Positions 7,939-17,529 of a DNA stretch of 64,000 nt are shown piece by piece; within the stretch, counting starts at the first letter, position 1, and every line of letters begins with the position of its first letter. Source of the stretch: Hanamia caeni (GTDB lineage Bacteria; Bacteroidota; Bacteroidia; Chitinophagales; Chitinophagaceae). The notes beneath the pieces were generated by a model. The model saw nothing but the letters and a program-made list of their open reading frames with translations, ran no database searches and was not told where the DNA came from. Made by a program: the position numbers and the translations under genes. The stretch is from the NCBI RefSeq assembly GCF_003721595.1, contig NZ_RJJR01000008.1:62001-126000 (forward strand). Direction: 5' to 3'.

Positions 7939-9468
7939 ATGAAACAAATTGAGATAGGACATTTACAATATAAAGATTTTCAACAACTGCTTACAGCCAT
8001 GAAGGCTGCGTATCCGTTATGGGGCGGCAATTACTGGAGGGAAGAAACTATTCAAAAACTTATCAAAAAATTTCCGGATGGGCAAATAGTAATCAAGGCT
8101 GATGGAGTGGTGGTAGGATGCGCCCTGTCGATTATAGTAAATTACAGGAAGTATGGAGATGCGCATACCTATGCACAAATCACGGGAAATTATACTTTCA
8201 ATACCCATGACCCTAAGAATGGCGACGTGCTGTATGGAATTGAAATATTTGTTCATCCTGATTATCGCGGCCTCAGGTTAGGAAGGCGTTTATATGACGC
8301 CCGAAAGGATTTGTGTGAAAAACTAAATTTAAGAGCCATTGTTTTTGGCGGCAGGCTTCCCGAATATCATAAATATGCCGGAGAGCTATCACCCAAAGAA
8401 TATATACAGAAAGTGAAGCATAAAGAGATTTATGACCCGGTACTTTCCTTCCAGCTTTCCAATGATTTTCATGTAAAAAAAGTATTGAACAATTACATGC
8501 CTGAAGATGCGCAAAGCAGGGAATTCGCTACGCTGCTGCAATGGGATAATGTGTATTACACCGCCGAAACAAAATCACTGTTTAATGCAAAAACCTATGT
8601 GCGGCTGGGCCTGATTCAGTGGCAAATGCGGCCTTATAAAAACATGGATGAAATGTTTACGCAGGTGGAGTTTTTTATTGATTCTATTTCCGCTTACAAA
8701 AGTGATTTTGCCCTGTTGCCCGAATTGTTCAACGGGCCATTGTTAGCCGAATTCAACAATATGAGCGAAGCCGAAGCCATGAGGGCGCTTGCGAGATACA
8801 CGCCGGATTTCAAAAAACGATTCAGGGAACTGGCCATTAGTTATAATGTGAACATTATTGCCGGCAGTGTACCCAGCATCGAAGGAGATTCTCTTAGAAA
8901 TATTGGCTTTCTCTGCCATAGAAACGGAAATATTGACCAATATGAAAAAATCCATATTACTCCCGATGAAGAAAAATTTTGGGGAATAAGAGGCGGCAAC
9001 AAACTGAATGTGTTTGATACGGATGCAGGCAAAATCGGAATCCTGATTTGCTACGATGTAGAGTTTCCGGAATTACCCAGATTAATGGCCGACCTTGGTA
9101 TGCAGATTCTTTTTGTACCTTTTTTGACGGATACGCAAAACGCTTATAACCGCGTCAGGTATTGCGCGCAGGCAAGAGCAATAGAAAATGAATGCTTTGT
9201 TGCCATCACTGGCTGCATTGGTAATTTGCCCAAAGTAGAAAACATGGATATCCAGTATTCGCAATCAGCAGTTTTTACGCCATGCGATTTTGCTTTCCCC
9301 GCTAATGGAATTAAAAGTGAAGCTACCCCCAATACGGAAATGATTCTGATTTCTGATGTTGACCTTTCTTTACTTGACGAACTGCATGCACATGGAAGCG
9401 TTAGAAATTTAAAAGACAGGCGCAGAGACTTTTATGAATTGGTGTTGAAAAATGAACCCTCAATTTAA
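7939..9468 (+). CDS. GNAT acetyltransferase / carbon-nitrogen hydrolase fusion
   Basis: A 509-residue two-domain protein. Residues ~1-190 form a GNAT domain with the acetyl-CoA loop RGLRLGRRLYD (110-120). Residues ~222-500 form a nitrilase-superfamily amidohydrolase with the full catalytic triad: Glu262 (LLPELF), Lys337 (YEKIHI) and Cys371 (ILICYDVEFPE). The fusion is a recognised architecture in Bacteroidota and some Firmicutes, but its substrate is unknown; a plausible idea is amide cleavage coupled to N-acetylation of a metabolite. The start at 7939 is chosen because a terminator hairpin lies between 7846 and it. A TATATTTC at 7909-7916 could be its -7 box. Confidence 0.88.
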   Translation: MKQIEIGHLQYKDFQQLLTAMKAAYPLWGGNYWREETIQKLIKKFPDGQIVIKADGVVVGCALSIIVNYRKYGDAHTYAQITGNYTFNTHDPKNGDVLYGIEIFVHPDYRGLRLGRRLYDARKDLCEKLNLRAIVFGGRLPEYHKYAGELSPKEYIQKVKHKEIYDPVLSFQLSNDFHVKKVLNNYMPEDAQSREFATLLQWDNVYYTAETKSLFNAKTYVRLGLIQWQMRPYKNMDEMFTQVEFFIDSISAYKSDFALLPELFNGPLLAEFNNMSEAEAMRALARYTPDFKKRFRELAISYNVNIIAGSVPSIEGDSLRNIGFLCHRNGNIDQYEKIHITPDEEKFWGIRGGNKLNVFDTDAGKIGILICYDVEFPELPRLMADLGMQILFVPFLTDTQNAYNRVRYCAQARAIENECFVAITGCIGNLPKVENMDIQYSQSAVFTPCDFAFPANGIKSEATPNTEMILISDVDLSLLDELHAHGSVRNLKDRRRDFYELVLKNEPSI

Positions 9469-9476
9469 TTCTCGAT

Positions 9477-9509
9477 AGTGAATAAGGAAATATCCTGAAT
9501 TTTTATTTC
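9477..9509 (+). repeat. 34-bp intergenic repeat, copy 3 (degenerate)
   Basis: Reads AGTGAATAAGGAAATA, then TCCTGAATTTTTATTTC. It sits between the convergent GNAT-nitrilase and APC permease genes. The AGTAAAC end is altered to AGTGAAT. Confidence 0.5.
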
Positions 9510-9538
9510 GCAAAAATGGGTAGGCTTTTATGCCGCTG

Positions 9539-11290
9539 TTAAATAATGAGCCTGACGCCCCCTAAGTCCTGCAGCCTATGTGGAAAGCGGTCGCTGGGCG
9601 AACCAATGAACATGAAATTATGAGGTATATTCCAGTCACGGCTAAGCTTGTCGATGATTTCCGGGCCAAACACACCGGGAACCTGGATGTATTCAATTTT
9701 GATATCAGGATAAGCGCGGTCTAGGGCTTCAAAGTCACGCACAAATGTTTCATTTAATTGTTGCTCCTTTTGCAACACCGTCACAATCTTGAGCTTTTGA
9801 GTAATTTCATTTTCTTTTACATAAATAATTACCTTATTCAAAATAGCAATATTATCGCCCTTGGTGAAATAAACGAAAGGCTGACGGTTTAATTTGCGCA
9901 TTTCTTTGGTTAGATGAAATCTGCTGAAGACGGAGGCCCTTTGGATTTTATCAAAAACAGAATTGGCATAAATAAGAAGATAATGAATGACCACTTTTCT
10001 TTTTAAAAAAATATAAATAATCAGTATAGCAGGTATAAAATATTGAAGAAAAACCACAAGGTAGTCAGGGTGAAGTTTTACATTACCGTAAAGCGCAATA
10101 ATAATACCCAGTATACCAAGAATTACCAACCCGGAAGGAGCATATTCGGGCCGCGGCAATTTTGCACGTTTGATTTTTAATAATAAATTTCCAAAGCCGA
10201 AAAAAGCCATCACAGATAAAAACGAAATCGTATAAACGCCCGCAAGTGGTGCCAATTGGCCTTCCGTAATAAAGAGAATAGAAAAGCAAAGAATATAAAA
10301 CACGATCAATATGCGGGGTGAGCTGCCTTTTTTATTCTCTTTTAACAAAGCCTGCGGGAAAATTCTGTCAAGGGTCATGCGTTTCATCAACCCATTAACG
10401 CCGATAAATGCAGTGAGCACAGCCCCACTCAAAACCAACGCTGCATCCAAAGACACCACCAGCGCCAGCCAGGAGCCGGCAGTTTTTGTTCCCATAAAAG
10501 AAAGAAAAGCCGCTTCGTGGCCTTCCACCACGTCCAATGGAATAATGCAAACAGCCAGTAGCGCAATCACCGGGTTGATGACTGTCACTAAAATCCACAT
10601 GTTTCTTAATGTTTTTGGAAACACGCCCGGCTGTTGTTCTTCCACAAAATTCGCAGACGTTTCAAAGCCGGTGATGCCAAGCATTGCCGTGCTGAATCCA
10701 AGAAATATAGCTGTAGAAACACTCGTTTTTAAAGGAGAATGAAAATTGAAACTGGCCATGCTTAACCCATTCACAATTACATAATAAATACAACTGCCAA
10801 TAAGGATTATCAGCACCGCCATGTGAATCAGGAAAATAATAATCGAAACGGTAGCTGATTCACTTATCCCGCCAATAGTAAGAAACAGGAAGATGGTAAG
10901 AATAACCATGGTGGCTATTATCACCGGAAAATAAGGAAATACACTGTGGAGGTAGTGCATTGCTTCCGAAGCAGAAAGCACTGCCGTGGCCATGTACGAA
11001 AGAATGGTAAGGCAGGCAGCCAGTGAGGCATTCCCTTTGCTGGTAGTATTGAGCAGAATATTATAAGCGCCTCCATTCAGGGGAAGGGCGCCCACCGCTT
11101 CTCCATAAATTTTTCTAAAGAAAAATAAAACCACGCCCACGATTAGCAGGGCGATGAACGCATATTGGCCTGCATATACAATACACAACGCTGATACATA
11201 CAACACGGAGGAAGTAATGTCATTTCCGCAAATGGCAGTGGAAGCAAGCTGTGAAAGTTTTTTTGTATTTGAAGAAGATGGCTCTTTCAT
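9539..11290 (-). CDS. APC family amino acid permease
   Basis: A 583-residue inner-membrane transporter. It begins with a short cytoplasmic tail and the TAICGNDITSSVLYV segment typical of the first broken helix of APC transporters. About twelve hydrophobic segments follow to residue ~455. The last ~125 residues are a soluble cytoplasmic domain with alternating strands and helices that reminds me of a universal-stress-like regulatory tail. It probably imports an amino acid or amine by cation symport; the substrate is not predictable. The gene is convergent with the GNAT-nitrilase fusion. No clear promoter box was seen upstream. Confidence 0.82.
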   Translation of the reverse strand: MKEPSSSNTKKLSQLASTAICGNDITSSVLYVSALCIVYAGQYAFIALLIVGVVLFFFRKIYGEAVGALPLNGGAYNILLNTTSKGNASLAACLTILSYMATAVLSASEAMHYLHSVFPYFPVIIATMVILTIFLFLTIGGISESATVSIIIFLIHMAVLIILIGSCIYYVIVNGLSMASFNFHSPLKTSVSTAIFLGFSTAMLGITGFETSANFVEEQQPGVFPKTLRNMWILVTVINPVIALLAVCIIPLDVVEGHEAAFLSFMGTKTAGSWLALVVSLDAALVLSGAVLTAFIGVNGLMKRMTLDRIFPQALLKENKKGSSPRILIVFYILCFSILFITEGQLAPLAGVYTISFLSVMAFFGFGNLLLKIKRAKLPRPEYAPSGLVILGILGIIIALYGNVKLHPDYLVVFLQYFIPAILIIYIFLKRKVVIHYLLIYANSVFDKIQRASVFSRFHLTKEMRKLNRQPFVYFTKGDNIAILNKVIIYVKENEITQKLKIVTVLQKEQQLNETFVRDFEALDRAYPDIKIEYIQVPGVFGPEIIDKLSRDWNIPHNFMFIGSPSDRFPHRLQDLGGVRLII

Positions 11291-11428
11291 AAATGCGTTT
11301 CAAACCCTGGTACAATTGGCATAAAATAATGGCCGCTGAACAGCTTTTATAAATAGGTTGTATTTTAAAAATGCAATATAGCTATATATTTCATAGGCAT
11401 CGCGTACAACAATTTGTATGCCTTTATT

Positions 11429-12199
11429 TTATTTTACGGAAAACAATGCTTCTGCATTTTCGGTTGTTTGTTGTGCAACTGTTTCCGGGGAAATATCTTT
11501 AATTTCTGCCAGTTTCATCGCCACATATTTAATATAGCTGCTTTCATTTCTTTTCCCCCTGAAAGGTACCGGGGCAAGATAGGGAGCATCGGTTTCAAGT
11601 ACCAGATGTTTAAGGTCTACATCTTTAATTACATCCGCCAAGCCAGAATTTTTAAAAGTAAGCACTCCGCCTATTCCCAATAAAAAGCCGGTATCTATGA
11701 TTTCCTTTGCATGTTGCAGGCTGCCGCTGAAACAGTGAAATACGCCGAACAGTCCCTGCCCTTTAAACTTTTTTACAAAATCTATTGTCTCCTGCATAGA
11801 ATTGCGCGTGTGGATAACCAATGGCCTTTTATATTGAATCGCCCAATGAATATGCTTTTCAAGGCTTTGGTATTGCTGTTCCATAAATGTTTTATCCCAA
11901 TAAAAATCCAGTCCTGTTTCACCAATTGCTGCAAATTCCCTTTGTAATAGTTGCGCTTCAACTTTATCAAGTTCTTCATTAAAATTTTCCTTTACCGAAC
12001 AGGGATGGAGGCCTGCCATAGCAAAAATGCGGTCAGGATATCTTTTTTCGAGTGCAAGAAGCGCCTCAGTTTCCGAACTATCAATAGCGGGTAAATAAAA
12101 TTTTTCTACTCCTTCAGCGTTAGCTCTTTTTACCACTTCGTCAATGTCGCTAACAAATTCATTCACGTACAAATGCGTGTGCGTATCAATCAATTTCAT
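11429..12199 (-). CDS. TatD family metal-dependent hydrolase (DNase)
   Basis: A 256-residue TIM-barrel hydrolase of the TatD group. Metal ligands are visible: the N-terminal HTH at residues 7-9, the Glu of AAIGETGLDFYW, the His of VIHTR, the FHCFSG motif and the Asp of LETDAPYL. The length is typical. Family members are 3'-5' DNases or deoxyribonucleases used in DNA repair and turnover. A TTTCTTTG box ends 4 nt before the ATG, which suggests a leaderless mRNA. The gene stands alone, divergent from a lipoprotein gene. Confidence 0.92.
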   Translation of the reverse strand: MKLIDTHTHLYVNEFVSDIDEVVKRANAEGVEKFYLPAIDSSETEALLALEKRYPDRIFAMAGLHPCSVKENFNEELDKVEAQLLQREFAAIGETGLDFYWDKTFMEQQYQSLEKHIHWAIQYKRPLVIHTRNSMQETIDFVKKFKGQGLFGVFHCFSGSLQHAKEIIDTGFLLGIGGVLTFKNSGLADVIKDVDLKHLVLETDAPYLAPVPFRGKRNESSYIKYVAMKLAEIKDISPETVAQQTTENAEALFSVK

Positions 12200-12203
12200 G
12201 ACA

Positions 12204-12211
12204 CAAAGAAA
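12204..12211 (-). promoter_or_regulatory. Putative -7 box 4 nt before the tatD-like start
   Basis: Minus-strand TTTCTTTG (one mismatch to TAnnTTTG) ends 4 nt before the ATG at 12199. A TTTA lies 21 bp further upstream (12233-12236) in the -33 position. Confidence 0.4.
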
Positions 12212-12307
12212 AAAAATATTTTTTAACTCTATTTAAACTTGCCGCATGTGCATATTGTCCATATCCTCGCTTTAACCAAAACAGTTAAATTTTTTAATCT
12301 AAACAAA

Positions 12308-13213
12308 ATGAAACAGCTACTTTTTTTTGCAAAAATGCCAACAGCCATAATTTTTGCAATCCTGGTAATTTTTGCCTCCTGCAAAAAAGACAATAACACC
12401 AACCCGCCTGGTAATCCGGATCCACAACTAACAGTTGACGCTGCGCAAAATGATGATGTAGCAGAACAACAATTCAATGATGTATTTAATATTTCAATGG
12501 GAGTGCAGGCATCTGATGCCGGTGATGATATCGGTTTGGGAACAGGTACCAATATTGTGTACAGAAGTGATAATACTGAAAAAACGGCTTCTCCTGAAGA
12601 TCGTTGTTTTACTGTAACTGTTGATCCTAAAGGACCTAACACCTTTCCTAAAACGGTAACCCTTGATTTTGGAAGCGGGTGTACAGGCAAAGATGGGAAA
12701 ATGCGTTCCGGTAAAATAATTACTGTCTTTTCAGGGCCCATGCGCGTGGCCGGAAGCATCGCCACATCGACATTCGATAATTACAAAGTGGATTCATTTA
12801 GCATAGCTGGCACTCAGATTATAAGCAATACAAGTTCTTCAAATAAACAAGCGTGGACCAGGAAAGTAGTGGACGGAAAAATAACCAACAATAACAGCGG
12901 CAGGTGGGTTCAATGGAATGCCATTCATGAACACACTCAAACTGACGGTAACGGAACACCATTTAACCTGCTGGACAATGTATACAAAATCACAGGCAAT
13001 TCAAATGGGATTAATTCAAACAACAATTCATGGACAACAGAAATTACGCAACCCCTCATCAGGAAATTTGTTTGCGCCTGGAGGGAACAAGGACAAATCA
13101 CCCTGACTCTGAAATCAAATTCAATTACCGTAATACTGGATTATGGCGATGGAACCTGTGATAATAAAGCCACAATCACCATAAATGGAGTTACTATTCC
13201 AGTTATTTTATAA
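12308..13213 (+). CDS. Hypothetical lipoprotein
   Basis: A 301-residue protein of no family I recognise. It begins MKQLLFF with a hydrophobic core and an IFASC lipobox followed by KKDN, so it is lipidated and probably sits in the outer membrane or faces the periplasm. A Pro/Asn linker precedes a region poor in charge and rich in Thr, Ser, Gly and beta-branched residues, suggesting an all-beta fold. Three Cys (in EDRCFTV, GSGCTG and GDGTCDN) may form disulfides. The ATG at 12308 is preferred over 12239 because only it gives a signal peptide. A strong terminator follows. Confidence 0.7.
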   Translation: MKQLLFFAKMPTAIIFAILVIFASCKKDNNTNPPGNPDPQLTVDAAQNDDVAEQQFNDVFNISMGVQASDAGDDIGLGTGTNIVYRSDNTEKTASPEDRCFTVTVDPKGPNTFPKTVTLDFGSGCTGKDGKMRSGKIITVFSGPMRVAGSIATSTFDNYKVDSFSIAGTQIISNTSSSNKQAWTRKVVDGKITNNNSGRWVQWNAIHEHTQTDGNGTPFNLLDNVYKITGNSNGINSNNNSWTTEITQPLIRKFVCAWREQGQITLTLKSNSITVILDYGDGTCDNKATITINGVTIPVIL

Positions 13214-13300
13214 AAAAATTTCCTTGTGAAAAAATTGTTGATGAATTGTTAATTAATTATTAACTTCACTGCTAGTTTTCATAGGGTACGGATTAAAAAC

Positions 13301-13333
13301 GGGCCTGGGTATCTACCCTGGCCCAATTTTTTT
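13301..13333. terminator. Bidirectional terminator between convergent genes
   Basis: GGGCC (13301-13305) and GGGT pair with ACCC and GGCCC (13320-13324) around an ATCT loop, with one T-T mismatch. Seven T follow on the plus strand and A-rich sequence precedes, so it can also act on the minus strand. Confidence 0.8.
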
Positions 13334-13964
13334 AAATCATACCTGGAAGTGCCTGAAAAGAATATCCCTCATCATTGTAATATTTTAACAGCCGGGGCAA
13401 GGCGTGGTGCAGCGTAGCAAACGATTTGGTGCTGTCGTGAAAAACCACAATAGAACCGGGCTTCGAATTCTTTACCACATTAAGATAACAATTTTCACCG
13501 TTAACTGAAGGGTCAAAATCGCCGCTAAGAACCTCCCACATTATCGTTTTTAAATGAAGCTTGTTTCCCTGGATTGCCTTGGCCTGGAAACTGGTAATTT
13601 TTCCATAGGGTGGCCTGAATAAATCGCTGTCAATGATTTTTGCTGCCTTCGCAATATCTTCAATATAAATTTTATCGTTGGTTTTCCAGCCATTTAAATG
13701 ATTGAAAGTATGGTTGCCAACGCGATGGCCTTCAACAATGATCCTTTCATACACAGAAAAATTTTCTTTCACATTTTTGCCAATGCAAAAAAATGTGGCT
13801 TTGGCATTAAACTTCTCCAATTCTTCCAAAACAAAAGAGGTAGCTTCAGCATGCGGGCCATCATCAAACGTGAAGTATAAAATTTTTTCGTCTGTATCTA
13901 TTCTCCATATTCTTTCTGAGAAGATTTTCTGAATCAGAGATGGAGTCTTTTTAAAATAAAACAT
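13332..13964 (-). CDS. Polysaccharide deacetylase (NodB homology, CE4)
   Basis: A ~210-residue carbohydrate esterase 4 protein that removes N-acetyl groups from a polymer such as peptidoglycan or chitin-like glycans. The NodB motifs are in order: TFDDGP (residues 32-37, catalytic base and metal Asp), HTFNH (85-89, metal His pair), RPPYGK, and HDST near the end. No signal peptide is visible; the protein starts with MFYFKKTPSLIQKIF, as in similar Bacteroidota proteins, so localisation is unclear. The ATG at 13964 is preferred to a TTG at 13970. Confidence 0.88.
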   Translation of the reverse strand: MFYFKKTPSLIQKIFSERIWRIDTDEKILYFTFDDGPHAEATSFVLEELEKFNAKATFFCIGKNVKENFSVYERIIVEGHRVGNHTFNHLNGWKTNDKIYIEDIAKAAKIIDSDLFRPPYGKITSFQAKAIQGNKLHLKTIMWEVLSGDFDPSVNGENCYLNVVKNSKPGSIVVFHDSTKSFATLHHALPRLLKYYNDEGYSFQALPGMI

Positions 13965-14033
13965 AATCAAACAAATTAAATTATGAATTCGCTGTGTAAG
14001 CAGGCGCGGGGCTTACCATCAAAATAAAAAATC

Positions 14034-17000
14034 TTACTTATTTTTTGCTTTACTGTCCCGAACTTCTTTGGAATTAGAAAGGATCCTGTATGCCTGTACA
14101 GGTTTCTGATTAATTCCAAACAACAAATCATTATTAATTTGGAGCACGCCGCGCACATCGCCAGTGATTTTGAAACCAGAATTTAATTGATCGATATATT
14201 CAAAATTTCCTTTACCATTGCCCTTTAAAAGAATACCATAATTGGCGTCGCTTTTGCCAATCTGCAACCGCGCCTTGTTAATATTACCGCAAAAAAGCAA
14301 ATCAGGATTTCCATCATGATTATAATCCAAAGAAGTAATCGTAAATACAGGAGAAAATTGCACTTGTAATGGCAGCGGTTTTTTATGGAACTTTTCATCA
14401 TTTCCCAATTCAAAATAAGAAGTGCTTAAATCGTTTGCCAGCAAATGGTGAGCGCCTTCCAGATCGTCGCCGGTAAAAATTTCTTTTATGGAAGCATCCG
14501 CGTAACTTCTATAAGTTGGAAAGCGCGAACTCATTGTAGGTATCTGGGTAATCAGTTCATCGCGGGTTACAAACGGATAACTTTTATGTTGATTGTAATA
14601 GCAAAAAACAGGATCAACGGTTCCGTTGTTATCGAAATCTTTATAAAATAATTCGGCGGGTTCTTTATCACTGACTTTGAATTGGGTATTCAATCCATAG
14701 TTTCCTACAACCACATCCGGCTTTCCATCTTTATTAAAATCGCCGATTAACAATTTATTCCACCAGCCTGTGTAAGGTTTATCAAAATACGCGTTTGTTT
14801 TATTTTCAAAATGTCCGTTGGAATTCAAAAATACACTGACAGGCATCCATTCGCCAACTACTATTAAATCCTTTTTGCCATCCTGGTTTATATCAACCCA
14901 GGCTGCATCGGTTACCATCCCTATGTTTTGTAGCGCGGGAGCGAGCGTTGAAATCTGATTCGTGAAATGGCCTTTGCCGTCGCTAATCAATAAATAACTT
15001 TGCGGAGTTTCAGGATAATTGCCGGGCACTACTCTTCCGCCAACAAACAAATCAGGATAGCCATCACCGTTAGCATCAGCCACCCTCACGCAATTGGTAC
15101 TTGTAAGCATTGCCGGAAGTGCATCCGTGCGCTTTGTAAAAATTCCTTTTCCATCATTCAGGTATAACCGATCCTGCAATAACTTATCGCCCGCTACATA
15201 ATTATCGTATCCACCGCTGCATACATACAAATCCGTGTAAGCATCACCGTTAGCATCAAAAAACACGGCGTCTACATCTTCGCTTAAACTATCGGCATCA
15301 AATGCAGGCTGTGACTTTTTTACAAATTGTCCGTTTTTTTGCTGCAGGAATATTGCCCCCGGCTGGCCGTTGGCTCCTCCGGCATAAATATCTTCAAGCC
15401 CATCACCGTTTACATCGCCTTTTACCAGGCATGGACCAAAAAAAGACATAGGATTAATCATTAGCGGCTGGCGCAGAAAATCATTTACCGCCGGGCTTTT
15501 ATCTGCAAAATCCAAAGGCGATTGTACCTGTTGAAAAATCGGCGCCTGATCCGGAGAACGATGATAAACTGAGGTCGCATTTTTTTCTTCCAATGTAATA
15601 AACTGGTTGGCTTTTATATCGGTAAGAATTTGTTGTTTTCCGCCCAGCCAGATAATCCTGAGCGAATCGATTTGCTTGCATTGGCCTAAACCAAAATGCA
15701 AAACCGGGGAAACGCTTGACTGAAAGCCTCTTGACGGCATTTGTTCAATGTATTGGTTTTTGCCATTGCAATAAATACTTATCCTGGCGCCAATACCTTG
15801 AGAATTGCGCCGATCGCCTTTCAAATTGATTTCAAGAAAATTGTTTTTTGACTGGCTGTTGGATTGATTTTCGTAAATAAAAGCAGGCTGGTCGATATTG
15901 TTGGTTACCAAATCGAGGTCGCCATCATTATCCAAATCAGCATAAACGGCGCCATTACTGTTAGAAGGAATCGTAATACCCCATTCCTTGCTTACATTCT
16001 GAAAAGTAAGATTGCCATTATTTTTAAATAAATAATTAAGCACACTGGAAGGCGGCATACTGTCTAACAATTTGAGTACATCGCTTCTTTCCAGCCTGGG
16101 CCTGCTTTTCACAAAATCATTCATATATTTTATGAAATCCTGATTGGTATAATCGCGCTTATAACCATTCGTAACAAACAGGTCTTTCCAGCCATCGTTA
16201 TCATAATCTGCAAACAAAGGACTCCAGCTCCAATCCGTATTTGAAATACCTGCCAATTGCCCTATCTCACTAAATGTGCCATTTCCATTATTTAGCTGCA
16301 GCATATTGCGCATATACTGGAAATAAAATCCGGATTGCAGCATGTTATCAAACTTTCCATAACTGTTAGGGGAAAACAATAATTTTTGCCGGTGGTTATC
16401 TTCAGCAAGCATATCCAAAGTAAGTATATCCGGAAACCCGTCATTATTAATGTCGGCAATATCATCGCCCATTGAAGATTCGCTGGTATGGCCCATTTGT
16501 TTTTGCAACACATCGGTAAAAGTGCCGTCATGATTATTCCGGTACAAATAATCAGGTATGGAATAATCATTTGAAATATAAATATCCTGCCAGCCATCGC
16601 CATCAATATCAGCAATACCCGCCCCAAGGCCATAAGTTAAGTCGGAGCTGCTTATGCCTGCTTTTAGCGTAATGTCTGTGAAAAAATTATTATCATTTCT
16701 AAACAACCTGATACCGGTTTCAGGATTGGATTGTTTTAGAATAATAGAAGTGAGTGAATCGCTGAGTACAGGTAAGGAGCTTGGGTTATGATTCAATAAC
16801 AAAAGGTCCAAATCACCGTCGCGGTCATAATCGAAAAAATATGCCTGTGTAGAATAGGAAGGAGTAGCAAGGCCATACTTCGCCGCTTGTTCAGTAAATT
16901 GAGGAATTCCGTTCTTATCATTTCCTTCATTAATAAAAAGCTGATTCACTCTTTTAAGTTCGGGAAGCTTGCCTGAGTAGCACACAAAAATATCCAATTT

Positions 17001-17405
17001 ACCATCTCCATTCACGTCGGCCATTGTGACGCCGGTTTTCCATGGCCCGGGGCGGCCTTCAAGAACCGGAGTAGTGATATCCTGGAATTGGAATTTGCCT
17101 TTATTAAGATAAAGTTTATTTGGAGACATGTTTCCTACAAAATACAAATCCTGTAATCCGTCGCAGTTCACATCTCCAACAGCCACTCCGCCACCATTAT
17201 AAAAATATTCGTACATAAGTACATTCGTGTTGGCGCCTTCGGTAAGTTGGTTCGTAAAATCAACATGCGTAACAGAAGAGGGAAGTATTTTAAAAAGAGG
17301 AGGGCCTGCAGGGGTAATACTTTCAGTCTTTTCATTGCTTTTACAATGGCTGAATGCAATTAAAAAAAGAAAACACGTACCGATAGTCCAAAACTTGTTA
17401 AGCAA
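14034..17405 (-). CDS. FG-GAP/VCBS repeat lipoprotein with ASPIC/UnbV domain
   Basis: A large (1123-residue) exported protein. Its N-terminal hydrophobic segment ends in SHCKSN, giving a lipoprotein signal. I count 13 or more calcium-binding loops of the form DxNxDGxxD (for example DVNGDGKLDIF, DIDGDGWQDIY, DYDNDGWKDLF, DFNKDGKPDVV), so it should fold as one or two FG-GAP beta-propellers. About half-way (around residues 525-600) lies an ASPIC/UnbV domain (GIGARISIYCNGK, then FGLGQ). It is the third gene of a minus-strand operon behind SusC and SusD and is probably a surface glycan-binding or adhesion partner. No catalytic residues are recognisable. Confidence 0.88.
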   Translation of the reverse strand: MLNKFWTIGTCFLFLIAFSHCKSNEKTESITPAGPPLFKILPSSVTHVDFTNQLTEGANTNVLMYEYFYNGGGVAVGDVNCDGLQDLYFVGNMSPNKLYLNKGKFQFQDITTPVLEGRPGPWKTGVTMADVNGDGKLDIFVCYSGKLPELKRVNQLFINEGNDKNGIPQFTEQAAKYGLATPSYSTQAYFFDYDRDGDLDLLLLNHNPSSLPVLSDSLTSIILKQSNPETGIRLFRNDNNFFTDITLKAGISSSDLTYGLGAGIADIDGDGWQDIYISNDYSIPDYLYRNNHDGTFTDVLQKQMGHTSESSMGDDIADINNDGFPDILTLDMLAEDNHRQKLLFSPNSYGKFDNMLQSGFYFQYMRNMLQLNNGNGTFSEIGQLAGISNTDWSWSPLFADYDNDGWKDLFVTNGYKRDYTNQDFIKYMNDFVKSRPRLERSDVLKLLDSMPPSSVLNYLFKNNGNLTFQNVSKEWGITIPSNSNGAVYADLDNDGDLDLVTNNIDQPAFIYENQSNSQSKNNFLEINLKGDRRNSQGIGARISIYCNGKNQYIEQMPSRGFQSSVSPVLHFGLGQCKQIDSLRIIWLGGKQQILTDIKANQFITLEEKNATSVYHRSPDQAPIFQQVQSPLDFADKSPAVNDFLRQPLMINPMSFFGPCLVKGDVNGDGLEDIYAGGANGQPGAIFLQQKNGQFVKKSQPAFDADSLSEDVDAVFFDANGDAYTDLYVCSGGYDNYVAGDKLLQDRLYLNDGKGIFTKRTDALPAMLTSTNCVRVADANGDGYPDLFVGGRVVPGNYPETPQSYLLISDGKGHFTNQISTLAPALQNIGMVTDAAWVDINQDGKKDLIVVGEWMPVSVFLNSNGHFENKTNAYFDKPYTGWWNKLLIGDFNKDGKPDVVVGNYGLNTQFKVSDKEPAELFYKDFDNNGTVDPVFCYYNQHKSYPFVTRDELITQIPTMSSRFPTYRSYADASIKEIFTGDDLEGAHHLLANDLSTSYFELGNDEKFHKKPLPLQVQFSPVFTITSLDYNHDGNPDLLFCGNINKARLQIGKSDANYGILLKGNGKGNFEYIDQLNSGFKITGDVRGVLQINNDLLFGINQKPVQAYRILSNSKEVRDSKAKNK

Positions 17406-17442
17406 TTTGTTTTTCTTGATAAATGATTAATAATAAAAACAA

Positions 17443-17470
17443 CTATACCAGTTGCGAAGAACTGGTATAG
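17443..17470 (-). terminator. Intercistronic hairpin between susD-like and FG-GAP genes
   Basis: A perfect 11-bp inverted repeat (CTATACCAGTT/AACTGGTATAG) with a 6-nt loop. On the minus strand it is followed by TTGTTTTTATTA, so it could terminate part of the transcripts or protect the susC-susD message. It lies directly beside a copy of the intergenic repeat. Confidence 0.65.
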
Positions 17471-17501
17471 ATTAAAAATAACAAATATTTGCTTGTTTAC
17501 T
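17471..17501 (-). repeat. 34-bp intergenic repeat, copy 4
   Basis: On the minus strand it reads AGTAAACAAGCAAATA, then TTTGTTATTTTTAAT. The first 16 bases are identical to the copy at 24218. It abuts the hairpin at 17443-17470. Confidence 0.65.
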
Positions 17502-17529
17502 GACTTGCCGTCCAGATACGAAGAATAAT

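Noticed and set aside
11408..11428. Possible further copy of the intergenic repeat beyond the tatD-like stop
   Set aside because: The GCC...TTTATTTTATTTTAC end matches, but the AGTAAAC half is missing, so it was not counted.
12229..12765. Open frame of 178 codons antisense to the 12308 lipoprotein
   Set aside because: No recognisable family, no signal, and fully explained as the complement of a gene with a proper lipoprotein signal.
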